Below, one piece after another: positions 23,901 through 32,100 of a DNA stretch of 64,000 bases. The notes under the pieces were generated by a model. The model searched no databases. It was not told where the DNA came from and saw only the letters and a list, made by a program, of their open reading frames with translations. This DNA is from Mactromeris polynyma (taxonomy: Eukaryota; Mollusca; Bivalvia; Venerida; Mactridae): contig JASFXZ010000013.1 in assembly GCA_032209605.1 (NCBI GenBank), forward strand, positions 11,677,901 through 11,741,900. The letters are read 5' to 3'. A program made the position numbers and the translations under genes. Positions within the stretch are counted from its first letter, which is position 1. Each line of letters begins with the position of its first letter.

Positions 23901-25673
23901 TTTTGTAGATGCCGATTTATACCGGTAATCCAAGAACGGCAGGATTCTAAGATCAACATCTCAAATTCGAATTCTCAGACGAACTGCAGTGAAATACAAA
24001 AACGACCATTGCCAGAAACTGTGTCTGGTAAGTTGGAATGATTGAAAAATTGTAGTCCAAATAATATGGTAAAAATACTGAGAAATCGCACAGGTATTAT
24101 AGAGGATAGTTATGAATTCGCGCCGGTAACAAAGAGTAGACTTATGAAATTAATGCGATATCACGACAGTAACATAGAGTAGTCTTATAGGAAATTGCTA
24201 GGAAATCACGACTGTAACATAGAATAATCTTATGAAATTGCTAGGAAATCACGCTGGTAACATAGAGTAATCTTATGAAATTGCTAGGAAATCACGACGG
24301 TGACATAGAGTAGTCTTATGAAATTGCTAGGAAATCACGCTGGTAACATAGAGTAATCTAATGAAATTGCTAGGAAATCACGACGATAACATAGAGTAAT
24401 CTTATGAAATTGCTAGGAAATCACGACGATAACATAGAGTAGTCTTATGAAATTGCTAGGAAATCACGACGATAACATAGAGTAATCTTATGAAATTGCT
24501 AGGAAATCACGACGGTAACATAGAGTAATCTTATGAAATTGCTAGGAAATCACGACGGTAACATAGAGTAGTCTTATGAAATTGCTAGGAAATCACGACG
24601 GTAACATAGAGTAATCTTGTTAACATACTTGTTTTATAAATCGAACTGATAATATTTGGTCGGCAACTTCTTAATAAGTACATGTAGCAATTAGGAAAAG
24701 TAATTGGGATTAAATTTTGTTCACATAGAGATCATTCTTAAAAATGCTACTTTGTCATTTTATATCGTCAGATTTGTTTCAAAACAAATATTGGAAATCT
24801 ACCATATTTGTTGTATACCATACCGACTCGAATCTGATTTTAACACAAACTTCTGAACATATGGGTTTGTATGAAGAATGTATTTATAAACGTCAAGGTT
24901 AAAGGATGAAATATAGGAGCGCATTTTTCACATACAAAAATAGAAACTTTATTTTGTTAGATGATGTTGATGGTGATGGCCAACCAGTGTTGCAGCAAAG
25001 TTACAGCGAGGTGAAAGATCATGTACCAATCACAGCAGCTCCACCAGAGCACACGATGTCCCCGACATATGCAGAAATTGAGGAGTTCGAGCCACCAAAA
25101 CAAAATCCGAAACACCCTGTGGCCGCCAAGAGATCGGTGGATAATTCAAAACGTGAATTGCCTGCAAAGCCACACGAAGTGGCTCACAGTTCAACATATT
25201 CTGAAATAGAAGTTGAGGATGCAAAAGACGTAGAATCTGAAAAGACTCTAAACGCAAAGAACAAGAAGAACAAAGAGAAAATATTTCCCAATTATTTCTA
25301 CAAGAAGAAACTATCAAATGCCAGTAATATTTACGCCGAATGTGAAGATGTTAGTAAAGTTGAAAAGGATAAAACATACATGGACATGTCCCATAAGAAA
25401 ATAGCGGAATCTGCCTACGTACCTCACTCCAAAGACACTAAGGATAAGGTGAATCAATCCAAGAAATGTAAAGTTAGTGATAAATCAGCTGGTGACAATA
25501 TTCCATTTGCTGACAGTCTTGTAAACAAAAAGGGTGCAGTCCAAAGTGACGCAACAGGAAAAACAGCAAGTAAGGTTAGAAAAGATTCAGTAACAAGTGA
25601 ATCGGATTCTGATGAAGATATTTGTATAGTTGAAAATGAATTATATGAGCCATTCGAGTCTGCTAAAGTTTGA
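8873..25673 (+). CDS. SUEL-lectin/CUB transmembrane receptor with ITIM-like tail
   Basis: Ten exons: 8873-8921, 9243-9485, 10514-10613, 14427-14557, 15342-15470, 18294-18413, 19026-19109, 20259-20331, 23909-24027, 24961-25673. They sum to 1761 nt, exactly 587 codons, with every junction GT-AG and in phase. Residues 1-22 form a signal peptide (basic start, then ILCWLIGVLW). Residues about 30-97 form a cysteine-rich SUEL/rhamnose-lectin-like domain ending in VSYICVP. Residues about 104-220 form a CUB domain with the SPNYP motif. A stalk follows, then a helix at about 287-309 and a 277-residue tail. Tail tyrosines: YSEV 364, YAEI 386, STYSEI 429 (fits the ITIM consensus), YAEC 474, YMDM 489 (PI3K-type YxxM), YEPF 578; RELPAKP at 414-420 fits a class I SH3 ligand. 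Inferred role: surface recognition of glycans or ligands coupled to tyrosine-kinase/phosphatase signalling. An in-frame TAG at 8861 fixes the first Met. The family as a whole was not recognised. Confidence 0.85.
8922..9242 (+). mobile_element. Receptor intron 1, candidate introner (copy 1)
   Basis: This 321-bp intron is homologous, almost from donor to acceptor, to intron 2 of the ASDURF-like gene on the minus strand (33658-33452 followed by 30323-30219). Long shared blocks include ttttgctatttgcatatcag, gtaaaccaatcaaatctta, cctttcgataa, ctgaatttcggt, tatgttgcacaacaaa and cttaaccttcaaattg. Identity is roughly three quarters by eye. Flanking exons are unrelated. The intron interrupts the signal-peptide codons. 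Confidence 0.75.
9243..9485 (+). CDS. Receptor exon 2 (SUEL-type lectin-like domain)
   Basis: Acceptor tgtatttcag, donor ccag|gtaaga. Encodes NLTIQCE, KILIGNVTSG, LRRLCMGMSRCNAS and VVSYICVP, the spacing of cysteines and terminal V-x-Y-x-C of SUEL/rhamnose-binding lectins. The ANYGR-like carbohydrate loop is not clearly preserved, so sugar binding is uncertain. N-glycosylation sequons are present (NLT, NVT, NAS). Confidence 0.75.
9515..9828. mobile_element. MITE family C, copy 1
   Basis: Inverted termini gtatactatggtggca and tgccaccatagtatac, extending inwards with tattactgcca. Internal short palindromes of the tatctagata type. A second copy is at 27168-27545, and a diverged relative spans about 21800-21985. 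Lies in receptor intron 2. Confidence 0.85.
10514..10613 (+). CDS. Receptor exon 3 (CUB domain, first part)
   Basis: Acceptor ttattacag, donor ttag|gtaagt. Encodes DNDCQSTGKVL and AGFITSPNYPAQTKF; the G-x-I-x-SPNYP motif is diagnostic of CUB domains. Phase 1 in, phase 2 out. Confidence 0.85.
10626..11245. repeat. 30-bp minisatellite in receptor intron 3
   Basis: About 20 copies of a 30-bp unit (caccacgattatcac, then a variable 5-base stretch, then ggggttt-type end). Variants alternate between ctctaaggggtttta and cccacgggggtttga, suggesting higher-order pairs. Starts 12 bp after the exon 3 donor. Confidence 0.95.
11660..11835 (+). repeat. tRNA-derived SINE-like unit
   Basis: Head cccgtggccgagtggttaat (A-box-like) followed by unrelated sequence, ending in ctggccctttaaatagagg and gacactataataaata. 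That end matches the start of the window in reverse, tying this unit to the 22-bp array there. Confidence 0.6.
11870..13047. repeat. 29-bp minisatellite in receptor intron 3
   Basis: About 40 copies of a 29-bp unit built from aataatacaacac, aaatgcactg and aatcaa. The main variant, caccaatgcactg, alternates with caaatgcactg through 12160-12400. Very homogeneous, so recently expanded or being homogenised. Confidence 0.97.
13301..14173 (+). mobile_element. 5'-truncated LINE with 15-bp target duplication
   Basis: Flanked by exact 15-bp direct repeats aggttataattaaaa (13286-13300, 14174-14188), the signature of target-primed reverse transcription. Conceptual translation around 13380-13560 gives LQWFQTRIKHSILATN in one frame, then YKMGIS, CTHCNKEKESLIHLFWEC in another. 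This is the zinc-knuckle-like C-terminus of LINE reverse transcriptases, broken by a frameshift. A 3' UTR and an A-rich tail end the element; the same 3' UTR recurs at 58615-58821. Confidence 0.85.
14217..14409. mobile_element. MITE family A, copy 3, next to a receptor splice acceptor
   Basis: Inverted copy of the 1029-1221 element with TA at both ends. Its right end lies 17 bp before receptor exon 4 (14427), so the branch-point region of this intron must lie in or against the MITE terminus. Confidence 0.9.
14427..14557 (+). CDS. Receptor exon 4 (CUB domain, middle)
   Basis: Acceptor tttttgtag, donor tgtg|gtaaga. Encodes KCKWKITVPADHYVHVYLHE, then TDCEEGLRF and VDTCG; C-x-W-x-I-x-x-P is the second CUB signature. 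Phase 2 in, phase 1 out. Confidence 0.85.
14990..15325. mobile_element. MITE family D, copy 1
   Basis: About 335 bp with inverted ends (tttacctcccttgttct and agaacaagggaggtaaa) bordered by atagatattt/aactatctat. Copies at 23461-23790, 37358-37675, 57147-57483 and 63674-63765. Lies just upstream of receptor exon 5. Confidence 0.9.
15342..15470 (+). CDS. Receptor exon 5 (CUB domain, last part)
   Basis: Acceptor ttatttcag, donor gctg|gtaggt. Encodes MRFPTYHICHESDMTTTVSS, CSDMEILLP and FWLSYA; cysteines continue the CUB fold. Phase 1 on both sides. Confidence 0.8.
15698..16112. repeat. TTCGAATATTCG-bordered repeat
   Basis: Both ends are dense in the palindrome ttcgaatattcg (15710-15775 and 16045-16110) around a plain AT-rich centre. 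Looks like a MITE with degenerate inverted ends, in receptor intron 5. Confidence 0.5.
17274..18183. repeat. 14-bp minisatellite with a 56-bp higher-order unit
   Basis: About 65 copies of cagtgagtagtgtt. Between about 17710 and 18060 four variants form a 56-bp higher-order repeat (cagtaatttttatt, cagtgagtagcgtt, gagtgagttatgtt, cagtatgtagtgtt) repeated about six times. In receptor intron 5, 110 bp before exon 6. Confidence 0.95.
18294..18413 (+). CDS. Receptor exon 6 (extracellular stalk)
   Basis: Acceptor tttttccag, donor acag|gtgact (weaker than its neighbours). Encodes VKVPSLTQVSMYNTNITCNV and EFVYLSLPTIDKENT with one N-glycosylation site. Phase 1 on both sides, so it could be skipped without a frameshift. 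Confidence 0.75.
19026..19109 (+). CDS. Receptor exon 7 (acidic juxtamembrane stalk)
   Basis: Acceptor agttacag, donor tatg|gtaaaa. Encodes ENVTVPSGNATVTAGESHEK followed by KEEESVDY. Two N-glycosylation sites; low-complexity charged stalk. Phase 1 on both sides. Confidence 0.75.
19185..19266. mobile_element. 82-bp mini-element with 11-bp target duplication, copy 2
   Basis: Same sequence as 5506-5590 with a 3-bp gap and few changes, flanked by exact direct repeats attgtatactc (19174-19184, 19267-19277). In receptor intron 7. Confidence 0.85.
20259..20331 (+). CDS. Receptor exon 8 (transmembrane helix)
   Basis: Acceptor tgttttacag, donor tcag|gtaagt. Encodes VMIIGFAVGILVIVTIIVIA followed by LIYIR: a single membrane-spanning segment followed by basic residues (RCR at the junction with exon 9), giving type I topology. 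Phase 1 in, phase 2 out. Confidence 0.9.
20332..23460. other. Receptor intron 8, first part
   Basis: No exon recognised. Holds a partial copy of family R4 near 20940-21000 (ctagggtcgg, tttggcctaa) and a diverged family C MITE at about 21800-21985. Also holds the near-palindrome cggtacccaggc/gcccgggtacctagg at 22413-22494. A short ORF at 22658-22897 minus is unsupported. Confidence 0.4.
23461..23790. mobile_element. MITE family D, copy 2
   Basis: Intact copy with both inverted termini (atagttcctacatctacaat and the matching right end). About 120 bp upstream of receptor exon 9. Confidence 0.9.
23909..24027 (+). CDS. Receptor exon 9 (juxtamembrane cytoplasmic tail)
   Basis: Acceptor ccttttgtag, donor tctg|gtaagt. 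Encodes RCRFIPVIQERQDSKINISN, then EIQKRPLPETVS. Basic just after the membrane. Phase 2 in, phase 1 out. Confidence 0.8.
24120..24617. repeat. 43-bp minisatellite in receptor intron 9
   Basis: About 11.5 copies of a 43-bp unit (aacatagagtaatcttatga, then aattgctaggaaatcacgac, then ggt). The first copy is the most diverged, as expected for the edge of an array. Confidence 0.95.
24961..25673 (+). CDS. Receptor exon 10 (signalling tail)
   Basis: Acceptor ttttgttag at 24952-24960; the frame stays open upstream to 24906 but the splice phase demands entry at 24961. Encodes 237 residues, polar and lysine/glutamate-rich, with spaced tyrosine motifs: QSYSEV, PTYAEI, STYSEI, NIYAEC, TYMDM, LYEPF. The 39 residues between YAEI and YSEI are too many for an ITAM and suit paired inhibitory or adaptor motifs. 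An acidic serine run (SESDSDED) suggests CK2 sites. Stop TGA at 25671. Confidence 0.9.
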
Positions 25674-26276
25674 TACATGACCTGGATCTTAGGAATATCG
25701 CCGAGTGCTTAATAATGTATATATATATATATCAAATGGACAGTACTGAGGGTTTGGTAAATAAAACAAATGTAAATTAGTTTAAAACCCTCCATATGTT
25801 AAACTTAGGTTGATTATCCAAAGGTAGAATTGCTAGAGCAAATAAATAAATGATTTGAACACTACTTTTGTACAAGTGGGATGCTTAAAGGCAACACAAT
25901 AGACTGATGCCAACAATCTGGGCTCCAGTTAATGAGGAATGACTATAATATGGTATGGGTTCTGTGACCGGCTTACAAACGCAGATTTAACCTCAATACT
26001 CTCCAGACGAAATATTATTCAGGACTGTAGAATGGTGCATTCAACATAGTTTAAATCAAATACATGTATATTTACACAGACCATGGTGATAGGGAACCTT
26101 CTGGGTATATCAAATTCAGCTTTTGTGAATACAGGAAGATCATACAACATTGTTGTTGGAGGAGGAGCATTGGTGAACATTAGAACTGGTATGTGATGCA
26201 TGGAGAATTGGATACTTGTAGATGCCACCACAGAAATGGAAGTGTAATCTTTGTGATATATGCTTCAACTATTCAC
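25674..26276 (+). promoter_or_regulatory. Receptor 3' UTR with candidate poly(A) signals
   Basis: AATAAA at 25760-25765 and overlapping AATAAA at 25841-25850 are the first signals after the stop codon. Which is used cannot be told from sequence. No gene seen from here to the array at 26277. Confidence 0.5.
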
Positions 26277-26540
26277 TTAAAGTAAGGTTGAAAGTGTGAA
26301 CTTGTACCACAAAGTAAGGTTGAAAGTGTGAACTTGTACCACAAAGTAAGGTTGAAAGTGTGAACTTGTACCACAAAGTAAGGTTGAAAGTGTGAACTTG
26401 TACCACAAAGTAAGGTTGAAAGTGTGAACTTGTACCACAAAGTAAGGTTGAAAGTGTGAACTTGTACCACAAAGTAAGGTTGAAAGTGTGAATTTGTACC
26501 ACAAAGTAAGGTTGAAAGTGTGAACTTGTACCACAAAGTT
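26277..26540. repeat. 32-bp minisatellite
   Basis: About eight near-identical copies of a 32-bp unit (aagtaaggttgaaagtgtga then acttgtaccaca). The open minus-strand frames across it are repeat artefacts. Confidence 0.95.
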
Positions 26541-26677
26541 GGTTTTCTACGGATTGTAGTTGTAATAATGTCATTCCAAAAATGACACTGATACTAATAT
26601 TATATAACTGTTATGAAACATTGTGTCAAGACAGATAAAATGGCAGGCACATGGGTCCGAAATGATGTAGTTAATCA

Positions 26678-26862
26678 GGGGTTCCACTAAAAGCTGAATC
26701 TGAGGGGTCATTTTGATTATTTTGGACAGGATTTTACCATTTTATAACCAAACTACCTATAATCAATAGCAAATTTGACCCTTCAGCCAGGGTCAAAATG
26801 AGGGGTTTTGGAAATTCCATGGGTCAAAGGGTCAACTCCAGGGTCAAATGGAACCCCTGGTC
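26678..26862. mobile_element. Interspersed family R1, copy 1
   Basis: About 185 bp, ends ggggttccactaaaa and tcaaatggaacccctgg (inverted), interior with gattttaccattttataa and tcaaagggtcaac. Other copies: 45446-45637, 49560-49757, 54031-54229, 57995-58191, 60284-60455. Non-autonomous, no ORF. Confidence 0.85.
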
Positions 26863-26970
26863 AATCACAAACACATGTTGTGTATAACTCGTATTTATTT
26901 TTATTACAAGTTTGTTGTTTATTTTGTAAATTGTTTTAAGTGTTAGATTCATTTCTGTATGTTTACCATA

Positions 26971-27052
26971 ATTCGAGGGCTCAACGCAACACTGTTGTAA
27001 CTCCTATATAAGTACATAGGAGTTACGACAGTGTTGCGTTGAGCCCTCGAAT
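26971..27052. repeat. 82-bp near-perfect palindrome, copy 1
   Basis: Arms attcgagggctcaacgcaac, actgttgtaactcctat and their complements around a short centre. Other copies at 56500-56581, 58303-58384 and 63588-63669. Would form a long hairpin in RNA or single-stranded DNA. Confidence 0.95.
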
Positions 27053-27167
27053 ATAGTTATTTAATATATATGTATATGTAAATATTGTGTATATTGTAAC
27101 GTCTTTAAACAAATAAACATAATTTTCCTTATCTTGCAAAACGGAACAAATACCTGTCTCACTAGTT

Positions 27168-27545
27168 GTGGTGGCATATTACTGCCACCAGTTAACATTA
27201 TATTGTTCATGAATGTTTTCGTGTTAACCACTTAAATATCGCGCTAATTATCTAGCTATCTAGTAAATATTCGTAATACTTCTTCAGTAAGATAAATATC
27301 ATAAGACTAGAAACAGGTTTGAAAGTGCCCCGAACGGCCACCTGTTACCTTTTTATGATGTATATTCACTAATGGGTTATCTAGGTATGGTTCACGGTTA
27401 AGTACGATAATAAGTAGTTAACTAGATAAGATTTGTGTTATTAACTAGATAGCTAGATAACTATCGCGATATCTAAGTGGGTTAACACGAAACAATTCGT
27501 AAATGTTATCATGTTTTACTGGTGGCAGTAATATGCCACCATACA
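27168..27545. mobile_element. MITE family C, copy 2
   Basis: Inverted termini tggtggcatattactgcca and its complement; interior with tatctagata-type palindromes and cgtgttaaccactta. About 65 bp longer than the copy at 9515-9828. Confidence 0.85.
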
Positions 27546-27865
27546 AGTCCAGAGTAGCGATGGTTTACAAAGATTTCTCATTTGGTATCGATATGGTACA
27601 GAGTCCCTTAACAAGATATAGCAAGGCACAAAATATATGATTGAGGCAAGTGGGTGACACAAATGAGTAATACATCAAAATGATCGTAATGGAAAGAGAA
27701 ACTGAACATGATTGTAGAATTTGGAGGATTTTATATTTATCTTGCCACTGTCAGAGCAACTGTATGATAACAGCTGTTTGTTAAAACATTTTGTTTTCCC
27801 ATGCTATTGACTCGCTAGAGTAAGCCCGCACATACAATACCATCTCACCTGATCTCATCCCACAG

Positions 27866-28168
27866 TTTTTTTTTTGTATTTGCGTTTATTTATCGTCGCC
27901 ACCGGTTTCCCATATGGGCGACGCCTCCAGAAGGATGTTAGTCATATTAGATTTGTGGAGGATAGTGCATGATACAGGAGATGCCCCAGTTCCAGAACCC
28001 CTGGTTCTTTTACGTGCTCGTTGTAAAGCATCATACACGGGACCTCGGTTTTTAAAGTCTCGTCTGAAAGACTGAGTACGGTCAGTCATGGAGCGGGGAA
28101 TCGAACCTGCGATCCCTGGATTACAAGTCCAGCGCGTTACCACTGGACTACGGATTGGCTACAAACAC
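27866..28168 (-). mobile_element. SINE family S1, copy 2
   Basis: Reverse strand: tRNA-Thr-like head (gtccagtggtaacgcgctgg, acttgtaatccag anticodon arm with TGT, B box ggttcgattcc), S1 body, A-rich tail. Flanked by candidate direct repeats cccacag (27859-27865, 28169-28175). Confidence 0.9.
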
Positions 28169-28519
28169 CCCACAGTAGATGGATACTGGCTATATATCTG
28201 TATCACAAGTGTAAGGGAGACAATCCTACTAAAAGCAGAAGTGATTTAGCATATATACTAAATTTGCTGTCGGAGAACCTTCCAATTATTTCATGAAAAT
28301 AATACATTGGTTCAGACAGATAAAACTAATGCGGATATATCATACTTTAATAAGAACTCAAATCAAATTACAATTAATCAATTCCAAGATGACTTGCATG
28401 ATGACCACGTACACTTTCACACATCACAGACAATCAACAATTTACTTGATAACAATCGCAAATGGACATGAACACAGAATGGCTATTTACATATGTAATG
28501 TATGAAATGATTTTATAAA

Positions 28520-28701
28520 TACAGTAAAACCTCACTAAAAGACCACCTTAATACAAAGACCACCTCAAAATTAAGACCACAATTTTCAAGTCCATTTTCA
28601 CTGTTTTGCTCTTTATTAAACCTCAATATTAAGACGAACCTCAATATTAGACCAGTTTTCAAAGGTCCCAATGGTGGTCTTATTATTAAGGTTTTACTGT
28701 A
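28520..28701. mobile_element. MITE family B, copy 2
   Basis: Ends tacagtaaaacctcac and aaggttttactgta, interior with repeated aagaccacc. Opposite orientation to 5640-5821. Lies downstream of the ASDURF-like gene and contains a minus-strand AATAAA that could serve as its poly(A) signal. Confidence 0.85.
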
Positions 28702-29006
28702 ATAAGTTTATATATGGGTACAACATCAAAAACATTGATATTTCATGTTCAATTCTCCAAACGAGAAATTGAAGACTAATTAGAGATGATAACATATAAA
28801 AGCTATCATGATAACATCTCTATACAACAGTATACTTGTGATCTCATTAGAACAAACTGCTGATGCACCCTACCATAAATCCACCTCAGCTGCTACTTTC
28901 ACACTATGAAAACAAAACTAGAACTTCAACAAAGCTATAGTATATCAGTGCCATAGTTTTTGTCTTCAATATCACAGACATATTACAGAAGCTATTTAAA
29001 CATATG

Positions 29007-29104
29007 TCAATATCTAAGATCCTGAGAAGCAGTAGAATTGTCTGCTTCAGCTGGTTGGGACATTTCACATTGTTTGTACTCTTCAGTAAGGCTGTCCAGT
29101 GTCT
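29007..29104 (-). CDS. ASDURF: ASDURF-like exon 4 and stop
   Basis: Acceptor acaattttcag, phase 1 in. Encodes TLDSLTEEYKQCEMSQPAEA followed by DNSTASQDLRY and TGA. The helix continues the prefoldin coiled coil; the tail is polar and probably disordered. Confidence 0.85.
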
Positions 29105-32100
29105 CTGAAAATTGTAAAACATACAGGTACATGTAATTAAAAACAACATAGAAAAATATGTAGCAGATCCGTAGTCCAGTGGTAACGCCCTGGACTTGTA
29201 ATCCAGGGATCGCAGGTTTGATTCCCCGCTCCACCACTGACCGTACTAACAGTCTTTCGGACGAGACTTTAAAACCGAGGTCCCATGTTTGATGCTTTAC
29301 ATCGAGCACTTAAAAGAACCAGGGGTGCTTCTGGAATTGGGGCATCTCCTGTATCATGCACTATCCTCCTAAAAATTTTTAAAATGACTAACATTCTTCT
29401 GGAGGCGTCGCCCATATGGAAAACCGGTGGCGACGGTAAATAAAGGCAAATACAAAAAAAATAATATGAAATCCAATATAAAGTTACTACTTCTTAGTGT
29501 AATTGAAAATATACAGCCATATAATGTAGATCTGTTTAACTAAGAAATTTACATATTTTGTAAGTTGCACTGGATAAATGACAATTACTGCATCATCAAG
29601 AATAGAACAAAACAATATCCTACATGTCTTAGATGACCTTGAGTGAGATAAGCCTTGTAGACTTATCGGGCATCTATCTTTAAATAAAGAATTATTATTA
29701 TTACTAAGCAATATAAAACGTCACCTTATTTCCAGAACCCCATTACTCTATTTTTGGCCTTGTTAAGTATTTGGTTTCATTGAAACCGTCTTTACAAGCT
29801 CTTTCTATCTGTATTACCTATATTGGTCAGGAATGCACATAACTTAAATAAAATGCAATTTCATAACCCCGTATGTAACTATTCTCTACAGGAGGGTAAA
29901 ACATTAAATTAGTTTTTCTCAAAAAGATGAAAAACAAGTTATGGGGTGGGGATCTTCAAATAATGTGACGATAATGCAATTGTAAAAGCTAAGTTTCGAA
30001 CTCGTCATTATCCACATCTAAGGAAGTTAGAAGCTACTCAATATTCTGGTAGGTGAAAATAAACAACAAATGTAAAACATGGACAGGTATTTTCATATTG
30101 CAGAACATTTTCTGTACAGATGCACATTATATTTACACTTACTTTTGCATTCTTCAAACACCTTGTCTTTGTTAGCTTTGAAATATATCAGACTGTTTTG
30201 CTGTTGTTTGAACACACTCTAAAATAATAACAAAAATATCTTGATGAAAGATGGCCAGCACAATTTGAAGGTTAAGTTTTGTTGTGCAACATAAAAAAAT
30301 GGCAAGATGTTACGATTGCTGGGTCATAGTCCAGATGCCAGAGGGGGTAACCTAACTTTGGAGTACACACAAAATGTTTTGGTACCAAAATGTTCGGGAA
30401 GATGTCCTCTCTCAGAATCTGTTGTATGACACTTTGTCACCCTTGGGCAATTTGAAATAATCCAAGATGGCCGCCAAGATGGCCGCTAAATTTGGATACT
30501 GTCAGTATATGCTAATATCTTCTTGGTTATGTTATTTTAAGGGTATAGAAATGTGCAAATTGATGTGTTTTATGTTACTAAGGTCTTTTATATGTTTAAT
30601 ATGCATAAATATTAAATAAAAATCTAAGATGGCTGCCAAAATGGCTGCCGTAATATAAAAAACCCTAAAACAGCACTTTATGCCTTGTTATATCAACTCA
30701 TTAGTACTTGTTTATACCCTAAATCATACTGATTGGTACGATTTAAGTTATTGTTCGATTTTAGAACTCTAATATATTGATAGACTTGTTCTTAATTCCA
30801 AAATGGCCGACAAAATGGCCGCCAAATTATACAAACTCATATGTTTCGCTGTTTTAATGCATTAATAAACGAAACAATTGTATTTTATTTGCATGTACAT
30901 TAAATGTAAACTTATAGCGTCTCTTATTAACTTTCTTTCGACTCTTATTTGTTGTGCAAGTGTATACTCATAGCTTATATATCATTTAAAGATAGCATAA
31001 CATAATGAAGTTGTTTATTTTTTTAAACAATGCATATAATTATTGACTAGATTTGCATATATTATATTTTGAAATCAACAACAAATATTGTGTTTGTATC
31101 ATGCATTGTTGCATAGGAACTAGTTTGATTAATTGTCTGTGTCACTTCCAGATTCATTACTATCATCGTCCATTGCCTCTTTAGTACATCTATTTTCACA
31201 ATTACCGGTTTCATTACATTTACAAAATAATGTACATGCTAGATTTGCATTGTTACAACCACATCTATTTGTAACACAAGGAGTTTCAGAACTACAGCTA
31301 CAGCTGATGAGCTTCATGACGCATGCTGGAGCTGGTGTTGTGTTGTCTGGTACTGTTACAGGAACAAGTACTTTGAGTGATAAGTCCTTTCTCCACCCAA
31401 ACAATTCAACATCAAGGTCTGGTGGATCAGGATCGAGTGACGACTTCCATACACATGCTTGAAAATGGGCCCGCTTTACATTTTCTCGAAATGATTCAGT
31501 AGTTGGTGGGAGTGTCTGAAGTTTTGGCATCTTTCTCATTGCCTTTCTTCCAACCTTTGACTTCCAAACTTCATAGCGTACATCAGACATGTTATTCCCT
31601 CCTTTTCCGTAGCACCCAGCGATGAAGGTGGTGGCTTCACTTACTACCTCATCAAGAGTACAATCAAGTTCACCTAGATGTCTGAGTTCTGTACCCTTAT
31701 CTAACAGTTTGGTAACCTTGACTTTGCCAATACCACTCAGTCTCGCTACGGTGTCGCATCCTGTAAGCGCATGGGCTGCGAGCAAACTTGGCATGATCGG
31801 TTGGTGTTTTGCTACAGTTGCCCCGATATCAACAATCGTCCGTTCACCACTTGTACCCTCCATCAACATCACTGAAGACAATTTAGTCAGGGAATAGAAG
31901 TGAATGAGAAGCACGAAGACATCAGTGTCGTCACATATAACTTTAACACATTTGGCCCCATGTGTTGCGGCATATACTGCTTGTTGTGTGATAATTACAT
32001 CTGCTTCCTCATGGCTAGTCTTGAGATCATGACGGGAAATAGAAACACCCATTTGTATTTCCAGAGGAACATCAGAGGAACCAGTAATCATCAAACTCTT

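Noticed and set aside
25021..25678. ORFs overlapping the receptor tail exon in other frames and on the minus strand
   Set aside because: Shadows of exon 10, whose frame is supported by splice phase and motif content.
26269..26574. Three overlapping minus-strand ORFs
   Set aside because: Artefacts of the 32-bp tandem repeat.
28080..28160. Possible tRNA-Thr gene (minus) and a similar one at 29166-29230 (plus)
   Set aside because: A and B boxes and anticodon arm are present but the acceptor stem does not pair and both continue into the same SINE body with an A-rich tail.
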